From assembly GCF_014648255.1 (NCBI RefSeq), contig NZ_BMQT01000014.1, forward strand, positions 1-64,000: a stretch of DNA of 64,000 nucleotides, written 5' to 3'. The notes under the pieces were generated by a model that saw only the letters and a list, made by a program, of their open reading frames with translations, was not told where the DNA came from and did no database searches. Numbering within the stretch: the stretch's first letter is position 1; the number at the start of each line of letters is the position of its first letter. Positions 34,742 through 42,325 of the stretch are shown one piece after another. This stretch comes from Nocardioides albus. GTDB lineage: Bacteria; Actinomycetota; Actinomycetes; Propionibacteriales; Nocardioidaceae. The position numbers were made by a program, and so were the translations under genes.

Positions 34742-35388
34742 CTACTGCTGGTACGCCTTCAGCTCGGGGTTCTGCTCGTAGATCGCCTCGATGATCGAGG
34801 TGTCGAACAGATCCTCGGCCGCAACCTTCCAGCCGGCGGCGGCGAGCGAGTCGACGGTCTGCTGCTGGAGATCCTCGGAGATGGTGAACAGCCCGTTCTT
34901 CTCGGTCTCCGGCGTCGAGATCAGCTTCTGCGACACCCGGTCCATCCCTTGACCTCGGCCGTCAACAGCGCTTCGAGAAGGTCGCGGTTCTCGGCGAGGT
35001 ACTGGTCGGTGACGGTGTAGGTCTCGGCGACGTACGGCACGCCGTTGTCAGCGAAGGGCAGGTCAGTGATCTCGTGGCCGGCGAGGTCGAGGGCGATCGA
35101 CTGGTTGGTCAGATCGGCCATGAAGCCGTCCACCTGGCCCGCCGTCAGCGGCGTCGGGTCGAGCTCGACCGGGACAACCGTGATGTTGTCCTTCTCCTCC
35201 TCGAGCCCGTTGGCGGTGAGCAGCGCCCGGAAGAGGGCGAGGTCGGACTCCTGGACGCCGATCTTCTTCCCCGCGAGCTCGGCCGGCGATCCGATGTTGC
35301 CGCCGTCTCGGAGGGAGAGGATGGTGAGCGGGTTCTTCTGGTTCGGGTGCTGGCCGGTCAGGTCGTACGACGCAACAACGGCGGGTGC
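34742..35388 (-). pseudogene. Truncated and frameshifted ABC transporter substrate-binding protein
   Basis: Readable fragments match SsuA/THI5-type (nitrate/sulfonate/riboflavin-like) binding proteins: YDLTGQHPNQKNPLTILSLR through VPVELDPTPLTAGQVDGFMA to TDQYLAENRDLLEALLTAEV in one frame, then KLISTPETEKNGLFTI to the end in another. The join after KGW deletes roughly 40 residues and shifts frame. The N-terminal signal and first lobe are missing; the 5' side runs directly into the end of the Nudix gene. No permease or ATPase gene is left beside it. Probably the remnant of an importer that served the adjacent amidase. Confidence 0.85.
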
Positions 35389-36074
35389 AGATGCTCCGCG
35401 GAGCCCCGCCGGAAGAGCTGAGCCGGGCGGCCCCCGTCGCGCGTCGTCGTGGTGCCCGTGGGCTCGAGGAAGGCCTCGGTCTTGGTGACCTTGCGATGGA
35501 AGTTGCGGGGGTCGAGACGCTCGCCCCAGACGATCTCGTAGACCCGGCGCAGCTCGGCAACCGTGAACTCCGCCGCGCAGAAGGCCGCGCCCAGGGGCGA
35601 GTACTCGAGCTTGGAGCGGGCGCGCTCGACGCCGTCGCGGAGGATCGCGGCATGGTCGAAGGCCAGACCGTCGCTGGCCAGACCGTCACTGGCCAGACCG
35701 TCGTCGGCCAGCAGAGAGTCGACCGGGCACCACTGTGCATCCGTCGCATCCGACCCGGCTGCAGGCACCGGAAGGTCCGGCGCCAGCGCGAGGTAGGCGA
35801 CCGTCACGACCCGCGCCCTCGGATCCCGCCCTGGGGCGCCGTACGTCGCGAGCTGCTCGACGTGCACGCTCCCCGGCCGCATGCCGGTCGCCTCGGCGAG
35901 CTCGCGCGCCGCCGCCTCCTCGAGACCCTCGTCCTCGAGGACGAAGCCTCCCGGAAGCGCCCAGGCGCCTCGACAGGGCTCGGTGCCGCGGCGTACGACC
36001 AGGGCACTGAGGGCCTCGTCACGGACGGTGAGCACGACGAGGTCGACACTGACCGCGAACTTGGGGCACTCCAC
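35358..36074 (-). CDS. NrtR-like Nudix-domain protein with C-terminal winged helix
   Basis: A 238-aa protein from GTG 36074. The Nudix domain (GGFVLEDEGLEEAAARELAEATG) has an altered box with Ala in place of the second catalytic Glu. It is followed by a DNA-binding winged-helix part (FTVAELRRVYEIVWGERLDPRNFHRKV, then GRPAQLFRRG). This is the NrtR architecture, a repressor of NAD metabolism or transport that binds ADP-ribose; no NAD gene is near. A 15-bp tandem (DGLAS repeats) lies in the linker, at about 35660-35710. The last residues overlap the pseudogene junction, so the natural C-terminus may have been altered. Confidence 0.85.
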   Translation of the reverse strand: MECPKFAVSVDLVVLTVRDEALSALVVRRGTEPCRGAWALPGGFVLEDEGLEEAAARELAEATGMRPGSVHVEQLATYGAPGRDPRARVVTVAYLALAPDLPVPAAGSDATDAQWCPVDSLLADDGLASDGLASDGLAFDHAAILRDGVERARSKLEYSPLGAAFCAAEFTVAELRRVYEIVWGERLDPRNFHRKVTKTEAFLEPTGTTTTRDGGRPAQLFRRGSAEHLHPPLLRRTT

Positions 36075-36084
36075 GTGGCAGACC

Positions 36085-36654
36085 TTAGATGATCGAGTGG
36101 ATTCGATCCTCGGCGATCGCCCCCGCGGCGGCGGCGAGATCGGCCACACCGGCGGCGACCTCGTCCGGTCGATCGACGGCCAGGTCCAGATGGAAGCCGA
36201 ACAACGACGAGTCGACGAGGGTGGCGATCCGGCCCGCGCGCTCGGGCGGCGCTCCGCAGGCGGTGATGTAGCCCCGCAGCGCGGCGTACCACAGCTCGTT
36301 GGTCTCCCGGACGACCGAGCGGTAGGGCTCCATCCCGATCAGTCCGGTGGCGGCTGCCTGCAGGTAGATCTGCAGGCAGCTGTGCAACGGCTCCGCGCGG
36401 TAGGCCCGCCACAGTGCCTCCACCCCGCCGCGTACGTCCTCGGCCGGCGCCAACGCCCCGATGGCGGCCACGGAGAGCTCGTTGGTGCGCGCCACCACCG
36501 CGGCGACCAGCTCGTCGCGGCCGCCGAAGTGGTAGATCAGCATCCGGTCGCTGGTGCCGATCGCGGCCGCAAGCGGACGCAGGGTCAGTCCGATCAGCCC
36601 GTGCTCGAGCACGTGCTCGACGACCTGCTCGAGGAGTTCCTCCTTGCGATCCAT
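36085..36654 (-). CDS. TetR family regulator divergent from an SMR efflux gene
   Basis: A 189-aa repressor starting ATG 36654. The helix-turn-helix (LTLRPLAAAIGTSDRMLIYHFGGRDEL) is at about residues 23-50; the rest is the ligand-binding domain. It is divergent from an EmrE-like efflux gene, and two inverted repeats with half-site TGTAGC lie between the start codons. It therefore probably represses both genes and is released by a cationic drug. The upstream part of the open frame (before 36654) overlaps those sites and is not coding. Its stop is 10 nt from the Nudix start. Confidence 0.92.
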   Translation of the reverse strand: MDRKEELLEQVVEHVLEHGLIGLTLRPLAAAIGTSDRMLIYHFGGRDELVAAVVARTNELSVAAIGALAPAEDVRGGVEALWRAYRAEPLHSCLQIYLQAAATGLIGMEPYRSVVRETNELWYAALRGYITACGAPPERAGRIATLVDSSLFGFHLDLAVDRPDEVAAGVADLAAAAGAIAEDRIHSII

Positions 36655-36674
36655 GGAAAGCATTATGCCGATCA

Positions 36675-36690
36675 TGTAGCGACTGCTACA
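36675..36690. promoter_or_regulatory. TetR operator A (SMR locus)
   Basis: TGTAGCGACTGCTACA: 6-bp perfect half-sites TGTAGC/GCTACA around a 4-nt spacer. It lies 21 nt upstream of the TetR start codon. Confidence 0.75.
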
Positions 36691-36701
36691 TTTCTCAGTG
36701 A

Positions 36702-36717
36702 TGTAGCGGTCGCTACA
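36702..36717. promoter_or_regulatory. TetR operator B (SMR locus)
   Basis: TGTAGCGGTCGCTACA: same half-sites and spacer length as operator A, centred 27 bp from it and 23 nt before the SMR start codon. Two identical half-site pairs in one divergent gap strongly indicate cooperative control of both genes. Confidence 0.75.
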
Positions 36718-36739
36718 CGCGCCTGAGGAGGACCCCGAG

Positions 36740-37063
36740 ATGTACGCCGCCACACTGCTCGTCGTCGCGATCGCGATCGAGGTCGCCAGCACCGCGCTGC
36801 TCCCCCGCACCGAGGGCTTCCGCAACCCCGCGTGGACGGTTGGCGTCGTGGCGGGCTACGCCAGCTCGATCTGGCTGTTGTCGATCGTGGTCGAGCGGAT
36901 GCCGGTCTCGGTGGCGTACGCCATCTGGTCCGGTCTCGGCACGGCGCTGGTCGCCGCCATCGGGGTGATGTTCCTCGGCGAGCACCTCACCGCCGCCAAG
37001 GCCGGCTTCCTGGCGATGATCGTCGTCGGCGTGGTCGGGCTGAACCTCTCCGGCGCCCACTGA
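36740..37063 (+). CDS. SMR family multidrug efflux protein (EmrE/SugE-like)
   Basis: A 107-aa protein with four transmembrane helices. The essential Glu is at position 14 (AIAIEVASTALL), and Tyr60 and Trp63 (AYAIWSG) line up exactly with EmrE. It exports quaternary cations or guanidinium-like compounds by proton antiport, probably as a dimer. Controlled by the divergent TetR. The end of the gene shows a small tandem duplication: TCCGGCGCCCACTGAGCTG occurs twice, repeating its last codons and stop. Confidence 0.93.
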   Translation: MYAATLLVVAIAIEVASTALLPRTEGFRNPAWTVGVVAGYASSIWLLSIVVERMPVSVAYAIWSGLGTALVAAIGVMFLGEHLTAAKAGFLAMIVVGVVGLNLSGAH

Positions 37064-37092
37064 GCTGTCCGGCGCCCACTGAGCTGATCGGG

Positions 37093-38754
37093 TCAGATCG
37101 CTGCGGCCGCAGCCCTGCCCGCCGTACGTCCCGAGAACAGGCAGCCGCCGAGGAACGTCCCCTCGAGCGCGTTGTAGCCCATCATCCCGCCGCCGCCGAA
37201 GCCGGCGACCTCACCGGCCGCGTAGAGCCCGGGCAGCGGCGTGCCGGCCGAGGTCAGGCAGCGGCCGGACAGGTCGGTCTCGAGCCCGCCGAGGGACTTG
37301 CGGGACAGGATGTGCAGCTTGACCGCGATCAGCGGGCCGGCCTCGGCGTCGAGGATCCGGTGGGGCTTGGCGGTGCGCTGCAGCTTGTCGCCGCGGTAGT
37401 GGCGGGCGGCGTACAGCGCGGTGACCTGGGCGTCCTTGGTGAAGTTGTTGGCGATCTCGCGGTCGCGGGTCTCGATGATCCGGCGCAGCTCGCTCTCGTC
37501 GATCTGCGGGCCGGTCGGGTCCTTCTCGGCGAGGCCGTTCATGCCGTGGACCAGCGCGGTGAGGTTCTCGGCGACCACGAAGTCCTCGCCGTGCTCCATG
37601 AAGCTCTTCACCGGGCCGGGCCCCTTGCGTGCCCGCTCGGCGAGCAACTTGATGTCCTTGCCGGTCAGGTCCGGATTCTGCTCCGAGCCGGAGAGCGCGA
37701 ACTCCTTCTTGATGATCTTCTCGGTCAGCACGAACCAGGAGTAGTCATAACCGGTCTGGCGCAGGTGCTTGAGGGTGCCGAGCGTGTCGAAGCCGGGGAA
37801 GAACGGGGCAGGCAGGCGCTTGCCGGTCGCGTCGAGCCACAGCGAAGACGGGCCGGGAAGAATCCGGATGCCGTGGTTGGCCCAGATCGAGTCCCAGTTG
37901 CGGATGCCCTCGACGTAGTGCCACATCCGGTCGTCGTTGATGATCCTGGCGCCGGTCGCACCGGTGATGGCGAGCATCCGGCCGTCCACGTGCGCCGGGA
38001 CGCCGGAGACCATCGACTTCGGCGGGGTGCCGAGACGGGCCGGCCAGTGCTTGCGGACAATGTCGTGGTCACCGCCGATGCCGCCGGAGGTGACGATCAC
38101 GGCCTGGCCGCTGAGCTCGAAGTCCTCGACCTCGGTACGCGAGGAGGCCTGCCCGCGCTCGATCCCGCTGGCCTCGAGCACCTTGCCGCGTACGCCGACG
38201 ACCGTCCCGTCCTCGACCACGAGATGGTCGACGCGGTGCCGGAAGGCGAAGGTGATGCGGCCGGTGTCGGCGTGGGCGCGCACCCGCCGCTCGAACGGCT
38301 CGACCACGCCCGGCCCGGTCCCCCAGGTGATGTGGAAGCGCGGCACCGAGTTGCCGTGGCCGTCGGCGCGGCCGTCACCACGCTCGGCCCAACCGACGAC
38401 CGGGAAGATCCGGTGGCCCATCTGGCGCAGCCAGGACCGCTTCTCGCCCGCCGCGAAGTCGAGGTACGCCTCGGCCCAGCGCCGCGGCCACAGGTCCTCG
38501 TCACGGTCGAACTGGGCGGATCCCATCCAGTCCTGGAGCGCCAGCTCGGGTGAGTCCTTGATGCCCATCCGGCGCTGCTCGGGGCTGTCGACGAGGAAGA
38601 GCCCGCCGAGGCTCCAGAAGGCCTGACCGCCCAGCGACTGCTCCGGCTCCTGGTCGACCAGGAGAACGCTCTTTCCGGCGTCCGCGACCTCGGCCGCTGC
38701 TGCCAGGCCGGCGAGGCCGGCTCCCACCACGATCACGTCGGCGCGCTTGGTCAT
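37093..38754 (-). CDS. FAD-binding dehydrogenase (KstD/fumarate-reductase flavoprotein superfamily)
   Basis: A 553-aa flavoprotein from ATG 38754. The N-terminal Rossmann motif DVIVVGAGLAGLAAAAEVADAG binds FAD. The ending FGGGGMMGYNALEGTFLGGCLFSGRTAG is typical of the flavoprotein subunit or 3-ketosteroid-dehydrogenase-like group; actinobacterial proteins of this exact type are usually annotated just as FAD-binding dehydrogenase. The reaction is unknown. Convergent with the SMR gene and divergent from the beta-propeller-like gene. Confidence 0.88.
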   Translation of the reverse strand: MTKRADVIVVGAGLAGLAAAAEVADAGKSVLLVDQEPEQSLGGQAFWSLGGLFLVDSPEQRRMGIKDSPELALQDWMGSAQFDRDEDLWPRRWAEAYLDFAAGEKRSWLRQMGHRIFPVVGWAERGDGRADGHGNSVPRFHITWGTGPGVVEPFERRVRAHADTGRITFAFRHRVDHLVVEDGTVVGVRGKVLEASGIERGQASSRTEVEDFELSGQAVIVTSGGIGGDHDIVRKHWPARLGTPPKSMVSGVPAHVDGRMLAITGATGARIINDDRMWHYVEGIRNWDSIWANHGIRILPGPSSLWLDATGKRLPAPFFPGFDTLGTLKHLRQTGYDYSWFVLTEKIIKKEFALSGSEQNPDLTGKDIKLLAERARKGPGPVKSFMEHGEDFVVAENLTALVHGMNGLAEKDPTGPQIDESELRRIIETRDREIANNFTKDAQVTALYAARHYRGDKLQRTAKPHRILDAEAGPLIAVKLHILSRKSLGGLETDLSGRCLTSAGTPLPGLYAAGEVAGFGGGGMMGYNALEGTFLGGCLFSGRTAGRAAAAAI

Positions 38755-38891
38755 GTCGGCAGATCCTGCCACCTTTGATACCGGCGGGTACATGAAACCT
38801 GTCGCCCGACCGTTCCGCCTGATGGACAGTTGTCGGACTCGCACCCCGAACCCGCGGTCGAACGGTGTCCGAGCGGATAGATTTTTTGCTC

Positions 38892-39806
38892 GTGATCGAC
38901 CCCAGGATGATGGCCAAGAGGCAGCAGAAGTGGGTCCAACGCGGCATCGACCGCACCGAGACCTGGCTGGGCCGTAGCGGCAGCAGCCTCGGTCCGCTGA
39001 TCCCGCACATCGCCACCGCTCAGGTGCTCATCGGGGACGAGGATCACGGCTGGATCCCGCAGGGGCTGGCGTACTCTCCCGAGTCCGAGCTCCTCCTCCA
39101 GGGCTACTACGGCGACAAGCTCGGCTCCGCGCTCGCGCTGATCGACAAGCCGTCGGGCGAGCTCATCAGCGCGGTCTACCTGGGTGGCCCGAAGGGCAGT
39201 GTGAGCGGGCCGGTCAACGCCGGCGGCGTCGCGGTCATCGGTGACGAGGTCTTCGTGTGCCGTGAGGGCAACCCGCCCCGCCTCTATCGCTACTCGCTGA
39301 CCCAGATCATCCACGCCGAACCGCTCTCGACCGTCTTCACCGTCTCCCCGCTGATCGCGGTCGCCGCCGGCTCCTACCTCGCGGCGACGAAGGATCTGCT
39401 CTACGTCGGGTCGCACGCCAACAACCGTCTCTACAAGTACATCCGCAAGGACGACACCTGGCAGATCAAGACCCCGATCGGCGTACGCACCCCGGTCGGC
39501 ACGCAGGGCGTCGTGGTCCGAGAGGAGGAGTACGTCTTCAGCGTCTCCCGCGGCCCCACGAAACGCAGTCAGCTGATCGTGCAGGACCGGGTCACGATCC
39601 GTCCCCGCGCCGTGCAGTGGCTTCCCAACCTGGCCGAAGGAATCGCCGAGGTCGGCGATGAGTTCTTCGTGACCTACCAGTCCGGCGCCAGGCCGTACTC
39701 GCGCGGCACCTCCACCAAAGGCCAGGCCTGGCCCTCCGCCCACATGACCCGCACTCCCCTGGCAAAGCTGGGCCTGGAGCCCCGCAAGGTGGCCGACTCC
39801 CCCTGA
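38892..39806 (+). CDS. Predicted beta-propeller-like protein of unknown function
   Basis: About 304 residues. Repeats of short beta-strand motifs (GWIPQGLAYSPESELLLQGYYGD, VNAGGVAVIGDEVFVCREG, SYLAATKDLLYVGSHANNRLYKYI) suggest a propeller fold; there is no signal peptide. The start is uncertain: GTG 38865, GTG 38892 or ATG 38907 are all in frame. I choose 38892 because the stretch before it is AT-rich (GATAGATTTTTT) and looks like a promoter. No family is recognised. Confidence 0.75.
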   Translation: MIDPRMMAKRQQKWVQRGIDRTETWLGRSGSSLGPLIPHIATAQVLIGDEDHGWIPQGLAYSPESELLLQGYYGDKLGSALALIDKPSGELISAVYLGGPKGSVSGPVNAGGVAVIGDEVFVCREGNPPRLYRYSLTQIIHAEPLSTVFTVSPLIAVAAGSYLAATKDLLYVGSHANNRLYKYIRKDDTWQIKTPIGVRTPVGTQGVVVREEEYVFSVSRGPTKRSQLIVQDRVTIRPRAVQWLPNLAEGIAEVGDEFFVTYQSGARPYSRGTSTKGQAWPSAHMTRTPLAKLGLEPRKVADSP

Positions 39807-39819
39807 TCGAACCTCCCGA

Positions 39820-40116
39820 TCAGGCCGGCCAGTCGGTGATGTCGGCGAACTCCTCGCCGTGCCGCTTCAGCCACCCCGCGACGTACGGGCAATGCGGGAT
39901 GATCCGTTTCCCCTTCGCCTTCACGTCGGCCAGCGCGAACGCCACCAGCTTCGAGGCCAGACCCTGCCCGTTGTACGCCTCCTGGACCTCGGTGTGCACG
40001 AAGTCGACATGCTCGTCGTCGGGCAGCCGGTAAGCCGCCAGGCCTGCAACGGTCTCGCCGTCGCGGATCTCGTAGCGGTGCCTGGCGGGGTTGTCTACGT
40101 ACTCGATCTCGCTCAC
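39820..40116 (-). CDS. Small GNAT-like N-acetyltransferase (YjdJ/GNAT2 type)
   Basis: A 98-aa protein from GTG 40116. The short GNAT layout (YEIRDGETVAGLAAYRL, then VHTEVQEAYNGQGLASKLVAFAL and IIPHCPYVAGWLKRH) matches the small Gcn5-related family with a free Cys-Pro-Tyr motif. The acceptor is unknown. Convergent with the beta-propeller-like gene and adjacent to the HNH element. Confidence 0.88.
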   Translation of the reverse strand: MSEIEYVDNPARHRYEIRDGETVAGLAAYRLPDDEHVDFVHTEVQEAYNGQGLASKLVAFALADVKAKGKRIIPHCPYVAGWLKRHGEEFADITDWPA

Positions 40117-40182
40117 GCCCCTATTCTCACTCAGTCGAGGAGGCGCGGGGGGGTGTCGCGGGGTTGGTCTTCTTCGTTTGTT

Positions 40183-40340
40183 GGGGCCGCCGACCCTTTG
40201 TGGATGGTGTTCACGCCGAGTCCCGGCGTCAAGGACGGCCTTCGGCCGCCGGCTTCGCCGGCCGCTTCGCGGTCCTTGACTCCGTGATCCGTCGAGAATA
40301 TTTGGCTGGTTATCGGGTCGGCGGCGGGGTATGGCGCGGA
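40183..40340 (+). repeat. Left inverted repeat of the HNH (13E12-like) element
   Basis: About 158 bp that is matched, with scattered differences, by the reverse complement of 42040-42200. Shared words include GGGCCGCCGACCC, GTCAAGGACGGCC, GCGGTCCTTGACTCCG, TATTTGGCTGG and TATCGGG. The core (40228-40280) is itself a hairpin: GTCAAGGAC and GTCCTTGAC ends around a GGCCGGC-type stem. Confidence 0.88.
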
Positions 40341-40432
40341 TTCCTTGGGTTGGGTACGGGCCTGGGACCTGTGGCTGGAGAGTCCTGCTGGGCGGGGGGC
40401 GTTCGGGGGGGTACTGCACAAGACGATGACAC

Positions 40433-40453
40433 CTTGTGAATCGTTCACAAGGA
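40433..40453. repeat. Palindrome of the CCTTGTGAA family
   Basis: CCTTGTGAA and TTCACAAGG flank a 3-nt loop (TCG). The same 9-bp stem words occur in the palindromes at 11871 and 40495, so the three belong to one family. Confidence 0.85.
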
Positions 40454-40494
40454 GGCGCGCTTCCCCAGTGCCGGAGAGGTCGCTTGGTCGTTGA

Positions 40495-40538
40495 CTATGA
40501 CAGAGGGTCCGACCTTGTGAAAGTTTCACAAGGTCGGG
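40495..40538. repeat. Second copy of the GTCCGACCT-GTGAA palindrome
   Basis: CTATGACAGAGGGTCCGACC, then TTGTGAAAGTTTCACAAGGTCGG. The left side equals the arm at 11873-11899 except one base (TTGTGAA against TAGTGAA). The right arm here is shorter, so one side of the stem has been lost. It lies just outside the HNH gene stop. Confidence 0.88.
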
Positions 40539-40572
40539 AAGGCCAGGCAGGCCCACGAGAGTCAGGGCGCGG

Positions 40573-41835
40573 TCAGACGCGGCGGGTGAACCGGATCCGT
40601 CCATCCGGTAGCCGCTCATAGGTGTAGTCGGGGTCGTGGATCCGGCGATGGTCGCTGGGACACAACAGGACCATGTTGGCCAGATTCGTGAGTCCGCCTT
40701 CGGACCAGGGTTTCAGATGATGCGCTTCGGTCCAGGCTGCTGGTGCGTCGCAGTCTTCGGCCTGACAACACTTGTCGCGTAGTCGTAGTGCTCGGTGTTG
40801 GACCGGATGGGCCAGGCGGGCGCTGCGGCCGAAGTCGAGGATCTCCGAATCGCTGCCGAGCACGACGGGGATGAGGTCGGCGTTGCAGGCCATCCGACGG
40901 GCCTCGGCGGCGGTGATCTGGTCCCCGTCGAACCCCAACGCGGCGGTACCGAGGTCGTTACGGAGATCCTCCACGCTCAGCGTGACGAACACGGTCGTGG
41001 CGTGGCCACCATGGCGGGGAAGCTGGTCGACGTCGTAGGTCTCGATCACTCGGGCGAACGCCTGCCCCAGGAGCCGGTCATAGGGGGTCTTGCGGCCACG
41101 GTTCTCCGCAGACAGCTTCCGGGGCTGGGCCAACGAGTCCAGCATCGTGCGGAGCCTCATCGCGACAGCGTTCGAGACCCGGGCGTGGATCTCCACGGTC
41201 CCGTCCCCGTTGGCACGAGAGGTGAAGAAGGTGCGGCGTTGGGCGCGTTCTTCCTCGCGCTGGAGTGCTTTGGCTTCGGCGGCCTCGAAGCGTTCGGGGT
41301 CGACCTCGAACAGGATCCGTTTCCCGACGTTCTTGAGGTCCTCGGCGGTCATCTGGGTGGCGTTGTCGACCAGCAGCTTCTCCGCCAGAACCAGGTTCTC
41401 GCGACTGGCAGCCGGGTCGGCCTCGATCGCCTCGAGGGCCTTGACGATCACCCTCGCCTTGTCCTGAGAGATGACACCCTCGGCGAGGCCGGCAGCTACG
41501 AGCTCGTATCTGCTCACCGCGGCAGCGAGTTTCACCTCGGAGCGTCCGATCTTCTTGTCGACCAGTAGTTCGGTCAGCATCCACCCCGAGGCGTCTTTGG
41601 AGCCGGTCTCCTCGGCGATGTCGCCGGACACAGCGAGGATCCGGAGCTTCAACGCGGCTTGCTTGGCCTGGATGATCTCCAGGCGCTTGAGCCGGTCTTT
41701 CTTCTCGTCGGTGCGCCAATAGGCAGGGTCCCTAGTGAGAAGGTTGTCGAGAGACGACTCGAGGGCAGCGAGCTCTGCATCGATCGGGTCCTCAGGGTTG
41801 ATACCCCAGTGGTTGATCTCTGGTTCGAGACTCAT
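40573..41835 (-). CDS. DUF222/HNH endonuclease domain protein (13E12 repeat family type)
   Basis: A 420-aa protein. The N-terminal DUF222 domain (residues ~20-330) is helical. The C-terminal HNH nuclease has CCQAEDCDAPAAWTEAHHLK, then LANMVLLCPSDHRRIHD, with paired Cys for zinc and the HH catalytic pair. Proteins of this design occur in many copies in actinobacteria and are linked to the REP13E12 elements of mycobacteria; their biochemical role is poorly known. AGGAGGGG stands before ATG 41835. The gene is bounded by inverted repeats, so it is probably part of a mobile or formerly mobile element. Confidence 0.9.
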   Translation of the reverse strand: MSLEPEINHWGINPEDPIDAELAALESSLDNLLTRDPAYWRTDEKKDRLKRLEIIQAKQAALKLRILAVSGDIAEETGSKDASGWMLTELLVDKKIGRSEVKLAAAVSRYELVAAGLAEGVISQDKARVIVKALEAIEADPAASRENLVLAEKLLVDNATQMTAEDLKNVGKRILFEVDPERFEAAEAKALQREEERAQRRTFFTSRANGDGTVEIHARVSNAVAMRLRTMLDSLAQPRKLSAENRGRKTPYDRLLGQAFARVIETYDVDQLPRHGGHATTVFVTLSVEDLRNDLGTAALGFDGDQITAAEARRMACNADLIPVVLGSDSEILDFGRSARLAHPVQHRALRLRDKCCQAEDCDAPAAWTEAHHLKPWSEGGLTNLANMVLLCPSDHRRIHDPDYTYERLPDGRIRFTRRV

Positions 41836-42039
41836 CGCCGCCCCTCCTCTCTGAGTGTGTTCAGAGGCGTGTTGTGATGGGTCTGATTCTACTCGTTCAG
41901 CTATCTCAAGACTACCTATTTGTGCAGGTCAAATGCTCTTTTCGCGGTCAGCGAACGGCCTCAAACCTGTGGATGGTAAGTGGCCCGAAGGGCCACCCTC
42001 CCAACCCACGACAGCACCCGCCCGAAGCAAGATTCCGCT

Positions 42040-42200
42040 GCGCCACACCCGGGCCGCCGCCCCGATAGCCAGCCAAATAGTTTCTCGGCGGGCACCGGAG
42101 TCAAGGACCGCGAAAGCGGCCGGCGTAGCCGGCGGCCGCAGGCCGTCCTTGACTCCGGGGTTCGCCGAGAAGACCCTCGAAGTCGGGTCGGCGGCCCAGG
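42040..42200 (-). repeat. Right inverted repeat of the HNH (13E12-like) element
   Basis: The reverse complement is similar to 40183-40340 along its whole length. The core 42100-42153 forms a hairpin with ends GTCAAGGAC/GTCCTTGAC and the inner stem GGCCGGC-GTA-GCCGGC. Differences between the two copies are scattered single bases and small gaps, as expected for an old duplication. Confidence 0.88.
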
Positions 42201-42234
42201 CCAGCCTTCGGGTGGGACGTTCCGGCAGGGAGCC

Positions 42235-42288
42235 GTGTTGGTCTCGACACGCCTCCGCCTAGCGGCTCCGGCGGCTCGACCAACGGGG
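42235..42288. repeat. Second copy of the GTGTTGGTCTCGAC repeat
   Basis: Fifty-four bases identical to 25906-25959 except one position (CCAACGGGG against CCAGCGGGG). It is directly followed by a partial re-run (AGCGGCTCCAGCGGCTCGACC, 42291-42311). It lies between the HNH element and the VOC gene. Confidence 0.9.
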
Positions 42289-42325
42289 GCAGCGGCTCCA
42301 GCGGCTCGACCAGCGGGGCATGGTC

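Larger units (their letters stand above)
40117..40572. other. Gene-free stretch made of repeats left of the HNH gene
   Basis: 456 nt with no credible gene. It holds the left inverted repeat (40183-40340, containing a hairpin at 40228-40280) and the palindromes CCTTGTGAA-TCG-TTCACAAGG at 40433-40453 and the 40495-40538 repeat. The rest is G-rich low-complexity sequence (runs of G at 40149-40160 and 40395-40412). Short open frames here are not supported by codon pattern. Confidence 0.8.
40183..42200. mobile_element. Candidate 13E12-type element with inverted repeats
   Basis: About 2 kb: left inverted repeat (40183-40340), palindromes, the DUF222/HNH gene, and right inverted repeat (42040-42200). 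The DUF222 family is known from the REP13E12 repeats, which act as phage integration sites in mycobacteria. No transposase is encoded and I see no clear target duplication. The two repeats might instead be independent copies of a dispersed repeat. Boundaries are approximate. Confidence 0.6.
41836..42325. other. Gene-free stretch made of repeats right of the HNH gene
   Basis: 490 nt without a credible gene. It includes an AT-richer segment just upstream of the HNH gene (41875-41945: CTCGTTCAGCTATCTCAAG, then CTACCTATTTGTGCAGGTC), a likely promoter zone. Then come the right inverted repeat (42040-42200) with its own hairpin at 42100-42153, and at 42235-42288 the repeat shared with 25906. Confidence 0.8.

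Noticed and set aside
40164..40439. Short + strand open frame left of the HNH gene
   Set aside because: It lies across the inverted repeat hairpin and G-runs and has no ribosome-binding site or family match.
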